Shown in pieces: positions 1 to 8,519 of a stretch of 64,000 nucleotides of DNA. A program made the position numbers and the translations under genes. Under the pieces are notes generated by a model. It had not been told where the DNA came from. It did no database searches and saw only the letters and a list, made by a program, of their open reading frames with translations. Source of the stretch: Burkholderia gladioli. GTDB taxonomy: Bacteria > Pseudomonadota > Gammaproteobacteria > Burkholderiales > Burkholderiaceae. The stretch is from positions 868,001 through 932,000 of the forward strand of contig NZ_CP009323.1 in the NCBI RefSeq assembly GCF_000959725.1, written 5' to 3'. Position 1 is the first letter of the stretch, and each line of letters opens with the position of its first letter.

Positions 1-852
1 CTGGCCGTTGTACTTGGTGTCGAAGTTGTAGTTTTCGCCACCCAGGCTCAGCTTCGCGACGTCCTTCAGCCGCACCTGCGAACCATCCTGGTTGACCTTC
101 AGCAGGATGTTGCCGAACTCCTCGGGCGTCTGCAGCAGGGTCTGCTCGGTGATGGTCGCCTGCAGCACCGTGCCCGGCACCGCCGGCGTGCCGCCGATCT
201 GGCCGCCCGCGATCTGCACGTTCTGCGAGGTGATCGCGCTGGTCACATCGACCGGCGTCAGCGAGTAGTTGGTCAGCTTGTTCGGATCGAGCCAGATCCG
301 CATCGCATACTGCGAGCCGAACAGCGTGACGGTACCGACGCCGTTGAGCCGGCTGATCGGATCCTCCACGTGGGAGGCCACGTAGTTCGCGAGGTCGTAC
401 TTGTTCATGCTGCCGTCTTCCGACACGAAGGCGAGCACCAGCAGGAAGCTGCTGCTCGACTTGGTGACCTTCAGACCCAGCTGCTGCACGACCTGCGGCA
501 GAATCGGCGTCGCCAGCGACAGCTTGTTCTGCACCTGCACCTGCGCGATGTCCGGATTGGTACCGGCCGCGAACGTCAGCGTGATGGTCGACGTACCCGA
601 ATCGTCACTGGTGGACGACATGTACAGGAAGTTGTCGAGGCCGCTCATCTGCTGCTCGACCACCTGGGTGACCGTGTCCTCGACCGTCTTCGCCGACGCA
701 CCCGGATAGGTGGCGGAAATCTGGATCGACGGCGGCGCGATGGTCGGATACTGGGCGATCGGCAGCGTGAAGATCGACGCGATACCGGCCAGCATCAGAA
801 TGATGGCGATCACCCACGCGAAGATCGGGCGATCGATAAAAAACTTTGCCAT
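1..852 (-). CDS. bpeB: RND multidrug efflux inner-membrane transporter, N-terminal part (BpeB/AcrB type)
   Basis: Only the first 284 codons are in the window; the gene runs off the left edge. The start is the ATG at 850-852, giving [17 protein letters not shown], the classic HAE1-RND opening with TM1. The segment continues into the first periplasmic porter region ([29 protein letters not shown]). Family members are proton-driven drug antiporters that work as trimers with a periplasmic adaptor and an outer membrane channel. It lies 18 bp downstream of the adaptor gene on the same strand, so the two are an operon. An oprB-like channel gene would be expected beyond the edge. The bpe assignment rests on this order plus the divergent TetR gene; the AcrB/MexB family call itself is secure. 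Confidence 0.93.
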   Translation of the reverse strand, partial: MAKFFIDRPIFAWVIAIILMLAGIASIFTLPIAQYPTIAPPSIQISATYPGASAKTVEDTVTQVVEQQMSGLDNFLYMSSTSDDSGTSTITLTFAAGTNPDIAQVQVQNKLSLATPILPQVVQQLGLKVTKSSSSFLLVLAFVSEDGSMNKYDLANYVASHVEDPISRLNGVGTVTLFGSQYAMRIWLDPNKLTNYSLTPVDVTSAITSQNVQIAGGQIGGTPAVPGTVLQATITEQTLLQTPEEFGNILLKVNQDGSQVRLKDVAKLSLGGENYNFDTKYNGQ

Positions 853-870
853 GAAACAGGCCCCCTGTGA

Positions 871-2175
871 TTACGCGCCCGAAGCTGCCGTCGCACTCGC
901 CGCCGAACCGGCCGCCGCCCCGCTGGCCGGCGCCGCGGACGACGCGCCCGAGGCACCGGCTGCGCCGGAAGCGCCCGAGTTCATGTCGCTCGCCGCGCTC
1001 GGCAGGCTGCTCGGATCCTTGCCCGCGTTCTGGTCGGGCGGCAGCTGCGCCGCCACCGGCTTGACCGTCATGCCCGGCTGGACCTTGCCCACGCCCTGCA
1101 CGATCACGCGGTCGCCCGGCTGCAGGCCACCCTCGACGATCCAGTTCTGGCCGTAGGTGCCCGAGGTCTGCAGCACGCGCGGCGCGATCTTGTTGTCCTG
1201 GCCGACCACCAGCGCGGTCGCCTGGCCCTTGGGATCGTGCTGCACGCCGATCTGCGGCACCAGGAAGGCGTTGTCGTTGCTGCCTTCGTCGATGCGCGCG
1301 CGCACGAACATGCCCGGCAGCAGCACGTGGTTCGGGTTCGGGAACAGTGCGCGGATCGTCACCGAGCCGGTGGTCTGGTCGACCGTCACGTCGGTGAACT
1401 GCAGCTTGCCCTCGAGCGGGTAGGTCTTGCCGTCCTCCAGCACCAGCTTGACCTTGGCCGCGTTCGGCCCGCTCGTCTTGATGCGCCCGCTCTGGATGTC
1501 CTGGCGCAGCTTCAGGCCGTCCAGGCTCGATTGCGTGAGGTCGACGTACATCGGGTCGAGCTGCTGCAGGGTCGCCATCAGCGTTGCCTGGCTGGCCTGC
1601 ACGTAGGCGCCCGGCGTGACCTGCGAGATGCCGATGCGGCCCGTGATGGGCGAGAGCACATCGGTGTAGCCGAGGTTGATCTGCGCGGTGTCGACCGCCG
1701 CCTTGCCCGAGGCCACGTCGGCCGCGGCCTGGCCGGCCGAGGCCACGGCGTTGTCGTAGTCCTGCTTGCTGACCGCGTTCGCGGCCACCAGCACCTTGAA
1801 GCGCGCCGCCTGCGCGTTGGTCGAGGCGAGGTTCGCCTCGGCGCGCGCGAGCGTGGCCTTGGCGCTGTTCAACTGGGCGATGTAGGGCGCCGGATCGATC
1901 TTGTACAGGCGTTGCCCTGCCTTGACGTCGGTGCCTTCGGTGAACTCGCGACGCAGCACGATGCCGTCCACCCGCGCGCGCACCTGGGCGACCAGGAAGG
2001 CATTGGTGCGGCCCGGCAGCTCGGTGACGACCGGCACCGATTGCGGCTGGACCGTCACGACGCCGACTTCCGGCGCCTGCTGTTGCGGTGCCGATTCTTT
2101 TTTTCCACAGGCGGCAAGGAAGACTGCTGCCGCGGCGACACTGATTAAGCGGTATGGAACCCGTTCGACGCGCAT
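871..2175 (-). CDS. bpeA: RND efflux periplasmic adaptor lipoprotein (BpeA/AcrA type)
   Basis: This is a 434-residue membrane fusion protein that links the RND pump to its outer membrane channel. The start is the ATG at 2173-2175 (MRVERVPYRLISVAAAAV), with GAGG upstream, rather than the longer open frame. Residues 1-22 are a lipoprotein signal ending in LAAC, so Cys22 is probably acylated and the protein anchored in the inner membrane facing the periplasm. Next come a barrel-sandwich/lipoyl segment (VRARVDGIVLRREFTEGTDV), an alpha-hairpin rich in Ala and Gln, the second lipoyl half (SPITGRIGISQVTPGAYVQ) and beta-barrel domains. The last 40 or so residues are Ala/Ser/Gly-rich and probably disordered. 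Length and order match AcrA. It is co-transcribed with bpeB and divergent from bpeR. Confidence 0.93.
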   Translation of the reverse strand: MRVERVPYRLISVAAAAVFLAACGKKESAPQQQAPEVGVVTVQPQSVPVVTELPGRTNAFLVAQVRARVDGIVLRREFTEGTDVKAGQRLYKIDPAPYIAQLNSAKATLARAEANLASTNAQAARFKVLVAANAVSKQDYDNAVASAGQAAADVASGKAAVDTAQINLGYTDVLSPITGRIGISQVTPGAYVQASQATLMATLQQLDPMYVDLTQSSLDGLKLRQDIQSGRIKTSGPNAAKVKLVLEDGKTYPLEGKLQFTDVTVDQTTGSVTIRALFPNPNHVLLPGMFVRARIDEGSNDNAFLVPQIGVQHDPKGQATALVVGQDNKIAPRVLQTSGTYGQNWIVEGGLQPGDRVIVQGVGKVQPGMTVKPVAAQLPPDQNAGKDPSSLPSAASDMNSGASGAAGASGASSAAPASGAAAGSAASATAASGA

Positions 2176-2615
2176 GGAACGACCTCGTTCGTAACAAAAG
2201 AAGTAAGTGCTTGGCCTGGGGCCGCGACACGAATGCGCCTTGCGGCGCCGATCGAACACACCAGAAATGCAGGACTGCGAATACGACAACGGCACGCATG
2301 CCGCCGTGCCGGGGGACGTCGCGCGACAACCGCGACGCAATACGGGAGGGAAATCAGCAGAGGTGGATATTAACTGATTGCCGCATGGGTATTCGATCTA
2401 CTGCTTGGGCCCTTCGATCGTGGGTGGTATTGTATATACGTTCATGTATGTATGTAAAAGCTGTTCATGAACGATACAAATTCTTACAAATTACCGACGG
2501 TTACGCACGTAAGTTCACGCGCGGATCCCTTCTCCGGATCAAGCAATCATCGGTTTTCCAGGCTCATCATCAACGTCGCCGATCTCATCAATACCGGCGC
2601 AGCACAGGCACAGCA
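2176..2615. promoter_or_regulatory. Divergent bpeA/bpeR intergenic region with candidate repressor operator
   Basis: This 440-bp gap separates bpeA (leftward) from bpeR (rightward) and holds no gene. The 2430-2475 part is unusually A/T-rich. It contains ATGTATGTA (2445-2453), GTTCATG at 2440-2446 and again inside the perfect palindrome GTTCATGAAC (2463-2472). The TACATACAT/ATGTATGTA half-site resembles AcrR/TtgR-family operators. On the minus strand TTTACA (2458-2453) and TATACA (2436-2431) are 16 bp apart and could be the bpeA promoter, overlapping the repeats. The leader to bpeA would then be about 250 nt, which is long, so a nearer promoter is not excluded. Confidence 0.55.
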
Positions 2616-3257
2616 ATGGTCAGACGTACCAAAGAGGAAGCGCTCGCGACCCGCAACGGCATCCTCGACGCCGCCGAGCACGTCTTTTTCGAGAAGGGCG
2701 TCTCGCACACCACGCTCGCCGACATCGCCCAGCACGCGGGCGTCACGCGCGGCGCGATCTACTGGCATTTCGCGAACAAGGGCGAGCTGTTCGATGCCAT
2801 GTTCGACCGCGTGTTCCTGCCGATCGACGAGCTGAAGGCGACCTCCGACAAGCCCCGCGCCGACCCGCTCGGGCGCATCCGCAAGATCCTCGTCTGGTGC
2901 CTGCTGGGCGTCGCGCGCGATTCGCAGCTGCGGCGCGTGTTCAGCATCCTGTTCCTGAAATGTGAATATGTCGCGGACCTCGAGCCGCTGCTGCAGCGCA
3001 ATCGCGCCGGCATGTCCGAGGCGCTACACAACATCGAGGGCGACATGAAGCAGGCGGTCGCCGATGGCGAACTGCCGGCCGATCTCGACACCTGGCGCGC
3101 CACCCTGATGCTGCACACGCTGGTCAGCGGCTTCGTGCGCGACATGCTGATGCTGCCCGACGAGATCGACGCCGAGCAGCATGCCGAGCCGCTGGTCGAC
3201 GCGGTGTTCGACATGCTGCGGCTGAGCCCCGCGCTGCGACGCAAGCCGGCGGCCTGA
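2616..3257 (+). CDS. bpeR: TetR-family transcriptional repressor of the efflux operon (BpeR/AcrR type)
   Basis: The protein has 213 residues. The start chosen is ATG at 2616 (MVRRTKEEALATRN), where TetR homology begins; the open frame extends far upstream without homology. Residues 10-56 form the TetR helix-turn-helix (TTLADIAQHAGVTRGAIYWH followed by FANKGELFDAM), and the rest is an AcrR-type ligand-binding domain with the typical RRVFSILFLKCEYV segment. Members repress the adjacent RND operon and themselves and release DNA on binding drugs. Its place, divergent from bpeAB, supports that role. It is the usual length for the family. Confidence 0.9.
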   Translation: MVRRTKEEALATRNGILDAAEHVFFEKGVSHTTLADIAQHAGVTRGAIYWHFANKGELFDAMFDRVFLPIDELKATSDKPRADPLGRIRKILVWCLLGVARDSQLRRVFSILFLKCEYVADLEPLLQRNRAGMSEALHNIEGDMKQAVADGELPADLDTWRATLMLHTLVSGFVRDMLMLPDEIDAEQHAEPLVDAVFDMLRLSPALRRKPAA

Positions 3258-3342
3258 AAGATTCGGCAAGGAGAGAAAAGACGGCGGCGCCCGCCGCCAG
3301 GTACCGAGCCGGAAAGTCCGGTCGGTCGCGTCTCGCATGGCG

Positions 3343-4050
3343 TCACATGCCGAGCCAGCGCGCCACGCCGAGCCCGACCACCACCAGTGCCACCACCGTC
3401 AGCCAGACCCAGGCCGGCACGGCCACGCCCGAGGCACGGCCATCGGGCATGGCGCCGCCGGCCCGCCCCGCCAGCGCGCCGCCGAACGCGGAGCGCTCGC
3501 GCGCGCGGCGCAGCGCGGCCGACAGGCCGTCGGGACGCAGGAACACATGGCGGTGACGCGGCTCGGCCGTGGCGAGATTCGGCGCGAGGCCGAATTTGGC
3601 CAGCAGGCTGGCGGCGAACTCGGAGAAGAAATCGTCGGCGAGGCGCCGCAGGCCCTGCTCGACCTGACGCGGCGGCAGTTCGGCGAGCGGCCCCGCGGCG
3701 GTGGCGCGGATCGTGTAGTGGATACGTGTGACGAGCCCGTCGGCGACGCGATGGCCGGACAGGCGCACGTCGAGCTGCCCGCGCAACAGGCCGCCGCCCT
3801 CGGTGCGCGCGATGAACACGAGGTTGCGGCGCGGCCGCCCGCCCGAGGGCGGCTGGAGATGGACGCGGACTTCGTAGCGCGCGCGCAGCGGCCCGAGCGG
3901 CACCGTCAGCACCAGCGTGTAGTCGTCCTGGGACAGCCGGGTCAATGCTTCGCAGTGCTCGACGCTCGCGCGCAGCAGTGCGAGATCGTGCAAGGCCGCC
4001 CAGACCTTCGACGGCGCAAGCGCAACCCGCAGCGCGTCGTTCAGCTCCAT
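3343..4050 (-). CDS. CoxG/SRPBCC-like protein with C-terminal membrane anchor
   Basis: The 235-residue product starts at ATG 4048-4050 (MELNDALRVALAPSKVWAAL), preceded by GGGGAGAGG; a longer frame to 4086 lacks this signal. Residues 1-145 resemble the CoxG (carbon monoxide dehydrogenase subunit G) branch of the SRPBCC fold: an opening helix typical of the family, the segment DYTLVLTVPLGPLRARYEV, and a C-terminal helix (RQVEQGLRRLADDFFSEFAASL). A charged linker follows, then one transmembrane helix near 210-232 (VPAWVWLTVVALVVVGLGVA). The fold binds small lipophilic ligands, and CoxG helps anchor CO dehydrogenase to the membrane. No cox genes are nearby, so the function here is unknown. It stands alone between terminators. 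Confidence 0.7.
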   Translation of the reverse strand: MELNDALRVALAPSKVWAALHDLALLRASVEHCEALTRLSQDDYTLVLTVPLGPLRARYEVRVHLQPPSGGRPRRNLVFIARTEGGGLLRGQLDVRLSGHRVADGLVTRIHYTIRATAAGPLAELPPRQVEQGLRRLADDFFSEFAASLLAKFGLAPNLATAEPRHRHVFLRPDGLSAALRRARERSAFGGALAGRAGGAMPDGRASGVAVPAWVWLTVVALVVVGLGVARWLGM

Positions 4051-4120
4051 GCCTCTCCCCGAAATCCGCGGTCGCCGCCGCGCCATCCTGCGATGCCGTC
4101 GCGCCGCCAGAAGGCCGACG

Positions 4121-4156
4121 GTCGAAAAAAAACCACGGCCTGGGCCGTGGTTTTCA
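4121..4156 (-). terminator. Rho-independent terminator downstream of the 4223-4642 gene
   Basis: The arms AAAACCACGGCC (4129-4140) and GGCCGTGGTTTT (4143-4154) are perfectly complementary with a 2-nt loop. A run of eight A on the plus strand (4125-4132) gives a U tract for leftward transcripts. Confidence 0.85.
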
Positions 4157-4222
4157 TTATCTAGGAAATGCCGCGATCGCGTGCGGGATCGGGCACCGCC
4201 GGCCGGCGAGCCGACAAAAAGC

Positions 4223-4642
4223 TTACTGCGCGGCCCAGGAAAAGGCGAGCTTCGCGTCGCCCTTGGCCGGCACCGTCACATTGCGCATCTCGGTCTTGCC
4301 GTTGTAATTCGCGCTCACCTTGTAGGCGCCCGGCGCGAGCCGCACCAGCATGTAGGGGCCGCGCGTATCGGCCTTCAGCACCTCGCCGTCGTGGCCCATG
4401 ATCGAGACGTGCACGCCCGAGAGGTATTCGCCGCCCGCGCCGGTGAAGCGGATCGACAGCGGCCACTGGTGCTCGGCGCGCTGGAAGGCATTCGACTCGT
4501 CGAGGCCGACGCCGCCCGACACGTAGCTCACGTCGCCCTGCTGCTTGACGTCGGGCAGCCCGGACTGCGCATAGGCACCGCCCGCCAGGCCCAAGGCCAG
4601 CGCGGCCGCAAGCAGGAATTTCGAAACGTGTTGTTGTTGCAT
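4223..4642 (-). CDS. Small secreted protein with carboxypeptidase-regulatory-like fold
   Basis: The product has 139 residues and starts at ATG 4640-4642 with GGAGACGAACC upstream. Residues 1-25 are a Sec signal peptide cut after AYA (LALGLAGGAYA-QSGLP), so the mature protein is periplasmic. The mature part has a beta-sandwich pattern with SGVHVSIMGHDGEVLKADT, GPYMLVRLAPGAYKV and SANYNGKTEMRNVTVP, which is typical of carboxypeptidase-regulatory-like or transthyretin-like domains that bind or stabilise other surface proteins. No catalytic motif is present. It is a single gene with its own terminator. The family is recognised; the specific role is not. Confidence 0.75.
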   Translation of the reverse strand: MQQQHVSKFLLAAALALGLAGGAYAQSGLPDVKQQGDVSYVSGGVGLDESNAFQRAEHQWPLSIRFTGAGGEYLSGVHVSIMGHDGEVLKADTRGPYMLVRLAPGAYKVSANYNGKTEMRNVTVPAKGDAKLAFSWAAQ

Positions 4643-4777
4643 GGTTCGTCTCCTTACTGGGTCGGAAAACGGAAGGCGGCACGGGGATGCCGCCACGAAA
4701 CCAGGCTTGCCGCCCGGCCGGGGATCCAACCTGCAAACCTCAGCAAGATGCGATCCCGGCCGGCCGGATGGTTCGGA

Positions 4778-6283
4778 TCAGCTCAGGTCGACCGGCACGA
4801 AGATCTGCGCGTCGTCACGCTGGATCAGCAGCGCCAGGCTGTTGCCGGCGTTCTTGACCGCGTCGCGCAACTGCTCGGGGCTGGTGACCGGGCGGCCGTT
4901 CACCGCCAGGATCACGTCGCCGGGCTGGATGCCCGCATTGGCGGCCGGCCCGGTGGCCTGCTGCACCACCAGCCCGTGCGTGAGCGAGCTGCCGGCGCGC
5001 TCCTGCGGGCTCAACTGGCGCACCGCGACGCCCAGGCGCCCCTGCTCGGCCGGCTCGTCGTTGCCGGCGACCTGCTGGCTGTCCGCCAACGAGGTGAGGG
5101 TCACCGTCACGTCCTTGCGTGCCTTGTCGCGCCAGATCTGCAGGTCGGCCTTGGTGCCCGGCTTGAGGCTGGCGATCTGGCCCGGCAGCATGGTCGAATC
5201 CTGCACCGGCGTGCCGTTCACCGACAGGATCACATCGCCCGGCTGCAGGCCGGCCTTGGCGGCCGGGCCCTTCGGATCGACCGAGCTGACCAGCGCGCCG
5301 TCGGGCTTCTGCAGTCCGAACGAACTCGCCAGCGTCTGGTCGAGGCCCTGCACCGCCACGCCGAGTCGGCCACGGCTCACGTGGCCGGTCTTCACCAGTT
5401 CGTCCTTGACCTTGATCGCCTCGTTGATCGGGATCGCGAAGGACAGGCCCTGGAAGCCACCCGTCTGCGAGTAGATCATCGAGTTGATGCCAATCACCTC
5501 GCCCTGCAGGTTGAACAGCGGGCCGCCGGAATTGCCGGGGTTGACCGGCACGTCGGTCTGGATGAACGGCGTGTAGTTCTCGTCGGGCAGCGCGCGCGAC
5601 TTCGCGCTGATGATGCCCGAGGTCACGGTGTTGTCGAAGCCGTAGGGCGAGCCGATCGCCACCACCCACTGGCCGACCTTGCTCTGCTGCGGATCGCCGA
5701 TCTTCACGGTCGGCAGGCCGCTCGCGTCGATCTTGAGCACCGCCACGTCGGACTGCTTGTCGGCGCCGATCACCTTGGCGCGGTACTCGCGCTTGTCGGT
5801 CAGCTTGACGGTGACCACGTTGGCGCCGTCGATCACGTGCGCGTTGGTCAGGATGTAGCCGTCAGGACTCACGATGAAGCCCGAGCCGAGGCTGGTGCTC
5901 GGCGTGTCGTCGGCCTGGCCGCCTCCGCCTCCGCCTCCGCCGCCCATGCCCGGCACCTGGCCGTAGAAGTGCTTGAAGAACTGGTAGAACGGATCGCTCG
6001 GATCGATCGGCAGTTGCTGCGCGCCGCCGCCGCGACGGGCCGAAGCCTTCACCACGTGCTTGGCGCTGATGTTGACCACCGCCGGGCCATAGGTTTCGAC
6101 CAGCCCCGAGAAATCGGGAATCCCCGTCTTCGCGGCGGCCTCGGCCGGCATCAGCGCGGCGGCCTGCGCCGGCGAGATGATCTGCGGCGGCTCGGCATGA
6201 CGCGTGCCGGCCACATAACCGGCGGACAAAGCGGCCGCGACGGCCACGACGACGGCGCTGCGCGCCAGGAAACGGGTGTTCAT
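4778..6283 (-). CDS. degQ: Do-family periplasmic serine protease/chaperone (DegQ/MucD type)
   Basis: The 501-residue protein starts at ATG 6281-6283, with GAGGAGG upstream. Residues 1-26 are an N-terminal membrane signal, so it acts in the periplasm, degrading or refolding damaged proteins. The trypsin-like domain shows the triad His149 (TNAHV), Asp179 (SDVAVL) and Ser252 (NPGNSGGP). Two PDZ domains follow, at about 300-390 (GRLGVAVQGLDQ onward) and 410-495 (PGDVILAVNGRPV). A run of nine glycines (residues 114-122, encoded by GGC/GGA repeats near 5921-5945) lies in the flexible LA loop before the His. A PmrA-like direct repeat stands in its promoter and the two-component genes are directly upstream, so stress-responsive control is likely. 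Confidence 0.93.
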   Translation of the reverse strand: MNTRFLARSAVVVAVAAALSAGYVAGTRHAEPPQIISPAQAAALMPAEAAAKTGIPDFSGLVETYGPAVVNISAKHVVKASARRGGGAQQLPIDPSDPFYQFFKHFYGQVPGMGGGGGGGGGQADDTPSTSLGSGFIVSPDGYILTNAHVIDGANVVTVKLTDKREYRAKVIGADKQSDVAVLKIDASGLPTVKIGDPQQSKVGQWVVAIGSPYGFDNTVTSGIISAKSRALPDENYTPFIQTDVPVNPGNSGGPLFNLQGEVIGINSMIYSQTGGFQGLSFAIPINEAIKVKDELVKTGHVSRGRLGVAVQGLDQTLASSFGLQKPDGALVSSVDPKGPAAKAGLQPGDVILSVNGTPVQDSTMLPGQIASLKPGTKADLQIWRDKARKDVTVTLTSLADSQQVAGNDEPAEQGRLGVAVRQLSPQERAGSSLTHGLVVQQATGPAANAGIQPGDVILAVNGRPVTSPEQLRDAVKNAGNSLALLIQRDDAQIFVPVDLS

Positions 6284-6326
6284 GGTTCTACCTCCTCGTT
6301 GTTGGTTCGCAGCGTAAAGGCACTGT

Positions 6327-6343
6327 CTTAAAGGAGGCTTAAC
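6327..6343. promoter_or_regulatory. Candidate PmrA/QseB-type response-regulator box upstream of degQ
   Basis: Two half-sites, CTTAAA (6327-6332) and CTTAAC (6338-6343), are separated by 5 bp, an 11-bp period. Read towards degQ this is GTTAAG-N5-TTTAAG. This matches the YTTAAK-N5-YTTAAK layout known for PmrA. It lies 44 bp before the degQ start and just after the end of a QseC/PmrB-like kinase gene whose partner regulator is PmrA/QseB-like. TTAA is rare in the surrounding GC-rich DNA. Confidence 0.6.
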
Positions 6344-6393
6344 AGAATCGGGGGCGGATCGCAAACCCTGGCCACACGGCCTTCAAATGGCTT

Positions 6394-7707
6394 TCAGGCG
6401 AGACGCGCGCCGGGAAACGCGATCTCCACCAGCAAGCCCCCCGCAGGCGATTCGCCGAGCGTGACGGTGGCGCGCTGCTGGGCGGCCACGCGCTTGACGA
6501 TCGCCAGGCCCAGGCCGCTGCCGGACACGTCGGTGCGCATGCGCGCCGAGGAGTCGCGGTAGAAGCGGTCGAACACGCGCTCGCGCTCCTCGGGCGGAAT
6601 GCCGGGGCCGCTGTCGGCCACCCGCACCAGCGCGCGGCCCTCGTCGAAGCTCAGCGAGACGTCGATGCGCCCGCCATCCGGCGTGTACTTCACGGCATTG
6701 TCGAGCACGTTGTTGAGCATCACGCGCAGCGCGCCGATATCGGCGTCGATGATGGCCGGCTGGGCCTCCTCGATGCCGAGGTCGATGTTGCGCTTCTGCG
6801 CGACCACCGCCTGCGCGCTCACGCAATGCGCTAGCACGTCGGCCAGCGCGACCGGCTCGCGCACCGTGGCGCCGTCGGGCTCGGAGCGCGCCAGCGCGAG
6901 CAGTTGCTCGGCCAGGCGCGTGGCGCGCGTGACGCCGCTCTGCAGGTCGGCCAGCGCCTCGCGGCGGGTCTCGTCGTCCTGCGCGCGCGCCACCAACTGC
7001 GCCTGGATCTGCACCGCGGCCAGCGGCGTGCGCAGCTCGTGCGCGGCATCGGCGACGAAGGCCTTCTGCGTGTCGAGCGCCGCTGCCAGGCGCGCCAGCA
7101 AGCCATTGAGCGCATGCACGAGCGGCTGCACTTCCTGCGGCAGACGGTTGTCGGGCAACGGGTCGAGCGCCTCGGGCCGACGCGACTCGACCGCGCGCGT
7201 GACGCGCCGCAAGGGCCGCATGCCGCGCCCGACGATCATCCAGACCGCCGCGCCGAGAAACGGCAGCAGCAGGATCAGCGGCCACACGGTGCGCAGCGCG
7301 ACGCTGGCGGCCAGCCGGTTGCGCACCGACAGCGGCTGCGCGAGCTGCACCACGTTGTCGCCGACGATTGCGCCGTAGACGCGCCATTCGCCGCGATCGG
7401 TGCGTTCGGTGGAGAAGCCCAGTTCGGCGCGCGGCGCGATCGGCGCACGCGGATGCGAGAAGTACATCAGGCCGCCGTTGCGGTTCCAGATCTGGATCAC
7501 GATGCCCTCGTCGCCGTTGGTGCGCGAGCCGAACACCTGCGAGAAGGGCTCCGAGGGCAGCGCCGCGGCGATCGCCTGGAGCTGGTAGTCGAACAGTTCG
7601 TTGGCCTCGGCCAGCGCCTGGCGATAGATCAGCCAGCCCGCGGCACCCACGCCCGCGACCACGATCGCGAGCAGCCAGATCAGCAATTGATGGCGAATCG
7701 ACCTCAC
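6394..7707 (-). CDS. Sensor histidine kinase, QseC/PmrB type
   Basis: The protein has 437 residues. TM1 (8-28) and TM2 (about 141-161) flank a periplasmic sensor of about 110 residues ([22 protein letters not shown] onward). A HAMP-like linker follows, then the HisKA domain with the phosphoacceptor His223 ([15 protein letters not shown]) and the HATPase domain with N ([15 protein letters not shown]), G1 ([12 protein letters not shown]) and G2 ([11 protein letters not shown]) boxes. The start lies 3 bp after the stop of the response-regulator gene, so they form one transcript. Such kinases phosphorylate the paired OmpR-type regulator in response to envelope signals. The sensor signal cannot be read from sequence. 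Confidence 0.92.
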   Translation of the reverse strand: MRSIRHQLLIWLLAIVVAGVGAAGWLIYRQALAEANELFDYQLQAIAAALPSEPFSQVFGSRTNGDEGIVIQIWNRNGGLMYFSHPRAPIAPRAELGFSTERTDRGEWRVYGAIVGDNVVQLAQPLSVRNRLAASVALRTVWPLILLLPFLGAAVWMIVGRGMRPLRRVTRAVESRRPEALDPLPDNRLPQEVQPLVHALNGLLARLAAALDTQKAFVADAAHELRTPLAAVQIQAQLVARAQDDETRREALADLQSGVTRATRLAEQLLALARSEPDGATVREPVALADVLAHCVSAQAVVAQKRNIDLGIEEAQPAIIDADIGALRVMLNNVLDNAVKYTPDGGRIDVSLSFDEGRALVRVADSGPGIPPEERERVFDRFYRDSSARMRTDVSGSGLGLAIVKRVAAQQRATVTLGESPAGGLLVEIAFPGARLA

Positions 7708-7710
7708 GCG

Positions 7711-8373
7711 CTACGATTCCTTGACGACCATGTAGCCGAGCCCGCGCACGTTGCGGATCAGGTCCGAGCCGAGCTTCTTGCGCAGCGCGTGGATGTAGAC
7801 CTCGACCGTGTTGCTGCCGATCTCCTCGCCCCAGCCGTACATCTTCTCCTCCAGCTGGCTCTTCGAGAGCACCGCGCCGGGCCGCGCCAGCAGCGCCTCG
7901 AGCAGGGCGAACTCGCGCGCCGAGAGGGCCACCGCCGCGCCGTCGAGCGTGACCTGGTGCGAGGCCGGGTCGAGCGTGAGCGCGCCGTGGCGGATCACCG
8001 ATTCGCTGCGCCCAGACTGGCGGCGGATCAGCGCGCGCATGCGGGCGCCCAGTTCGTCGAGATCGAAGGGCTTGACGAGGTAGTCGTCGGCGCCGGCGTC
8101 GAGCCCCTTGACGCGGTCCGAGACGGCGTCGCGCGCGGTGATGATCAGCACCGGCAGCGCGTGGCCGCGCGAGCGCAGGGTGCGCAGCACGTCGACGCCG
8201 TCGCGCTTGGGCAGGCCCAGGTCGAGCAGCATCAGGTCATAGGTTTCGCCTCCGATGGCGGTCAGCGCGGCCTCGCCGTCCTGGACCCAGTCCACCGCGA
8301 AACCGTCGGCCTTGAGCGCCTTGCGCACGCCCTCGGCAATCATCTTGTCGTCTTCGACCAGCAGGATACGCAT
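7711..8373 (-). CDS. OmpR/PhoB-family response regulator, QseB/PmrA type
   Basis: The product has 220 residues. The start is ATG 8371-8373 (MRILLVEDDKMIAEGV), not the longer frame to 8412. The receiver domain (1-115) has the acidic pocket at residues 8-9, phosphoacceptor Asp51 (LLDLGLPKRDG), Thr near 79 (ITARDA) and Lys in DYLVKPFDL. The winged-helix DNA-binding domain (about 125-215) includes SAREFALLEALLARPG and SNTVEVYIHALRKKLG. The sequence is closest to QseB/PmrA. It is the first gene of the regulator-kinase pair, and the PmrA-like box before the downstream degQ is a plausible target. Confidence 0.92.
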   Translation of the reverse strand: MRILLVEDDKMIAEGVRKALKADGFAVDWVQDGEAALTAIGGETYDLMLLDLGLPKRDGVDVLRTLRSRGHALPVLIITARDAVSDRVKGLDAGADDYLVKPFDLDELGARMRALIRRQSGRSESVIRHGALTLDPASHQVTLDGAAVALSAREFALLEALLARPGAVLSKSQLEEKMYGWGEEIGSNTVEVYIHALRKKLGSDLIRNVRGLGYMVVKES

Positions 8374-8519
8374 CGTGCCAACCCTGGATGCAGTAGATTC
8401 GATGCCGGCCATTGTAGCCCCAGCCGCGGTTCATTTCGTCATCCCGGCGACGATGCTTGTCTCTACAATGTGCACACTCCGGCACCACCGAGCCGGCACC
8501 GCACTACCCCTGCACGTCG

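Noticed and set aside
4049..6331. Very long plus-strand open frame opposite degQ
   Set aside because: It is an antisense shadow in GC-rich DNA: the product is Arg/Ala/His-rich with no domain, and the opposite strand carries a protease with full catalytic motifs.
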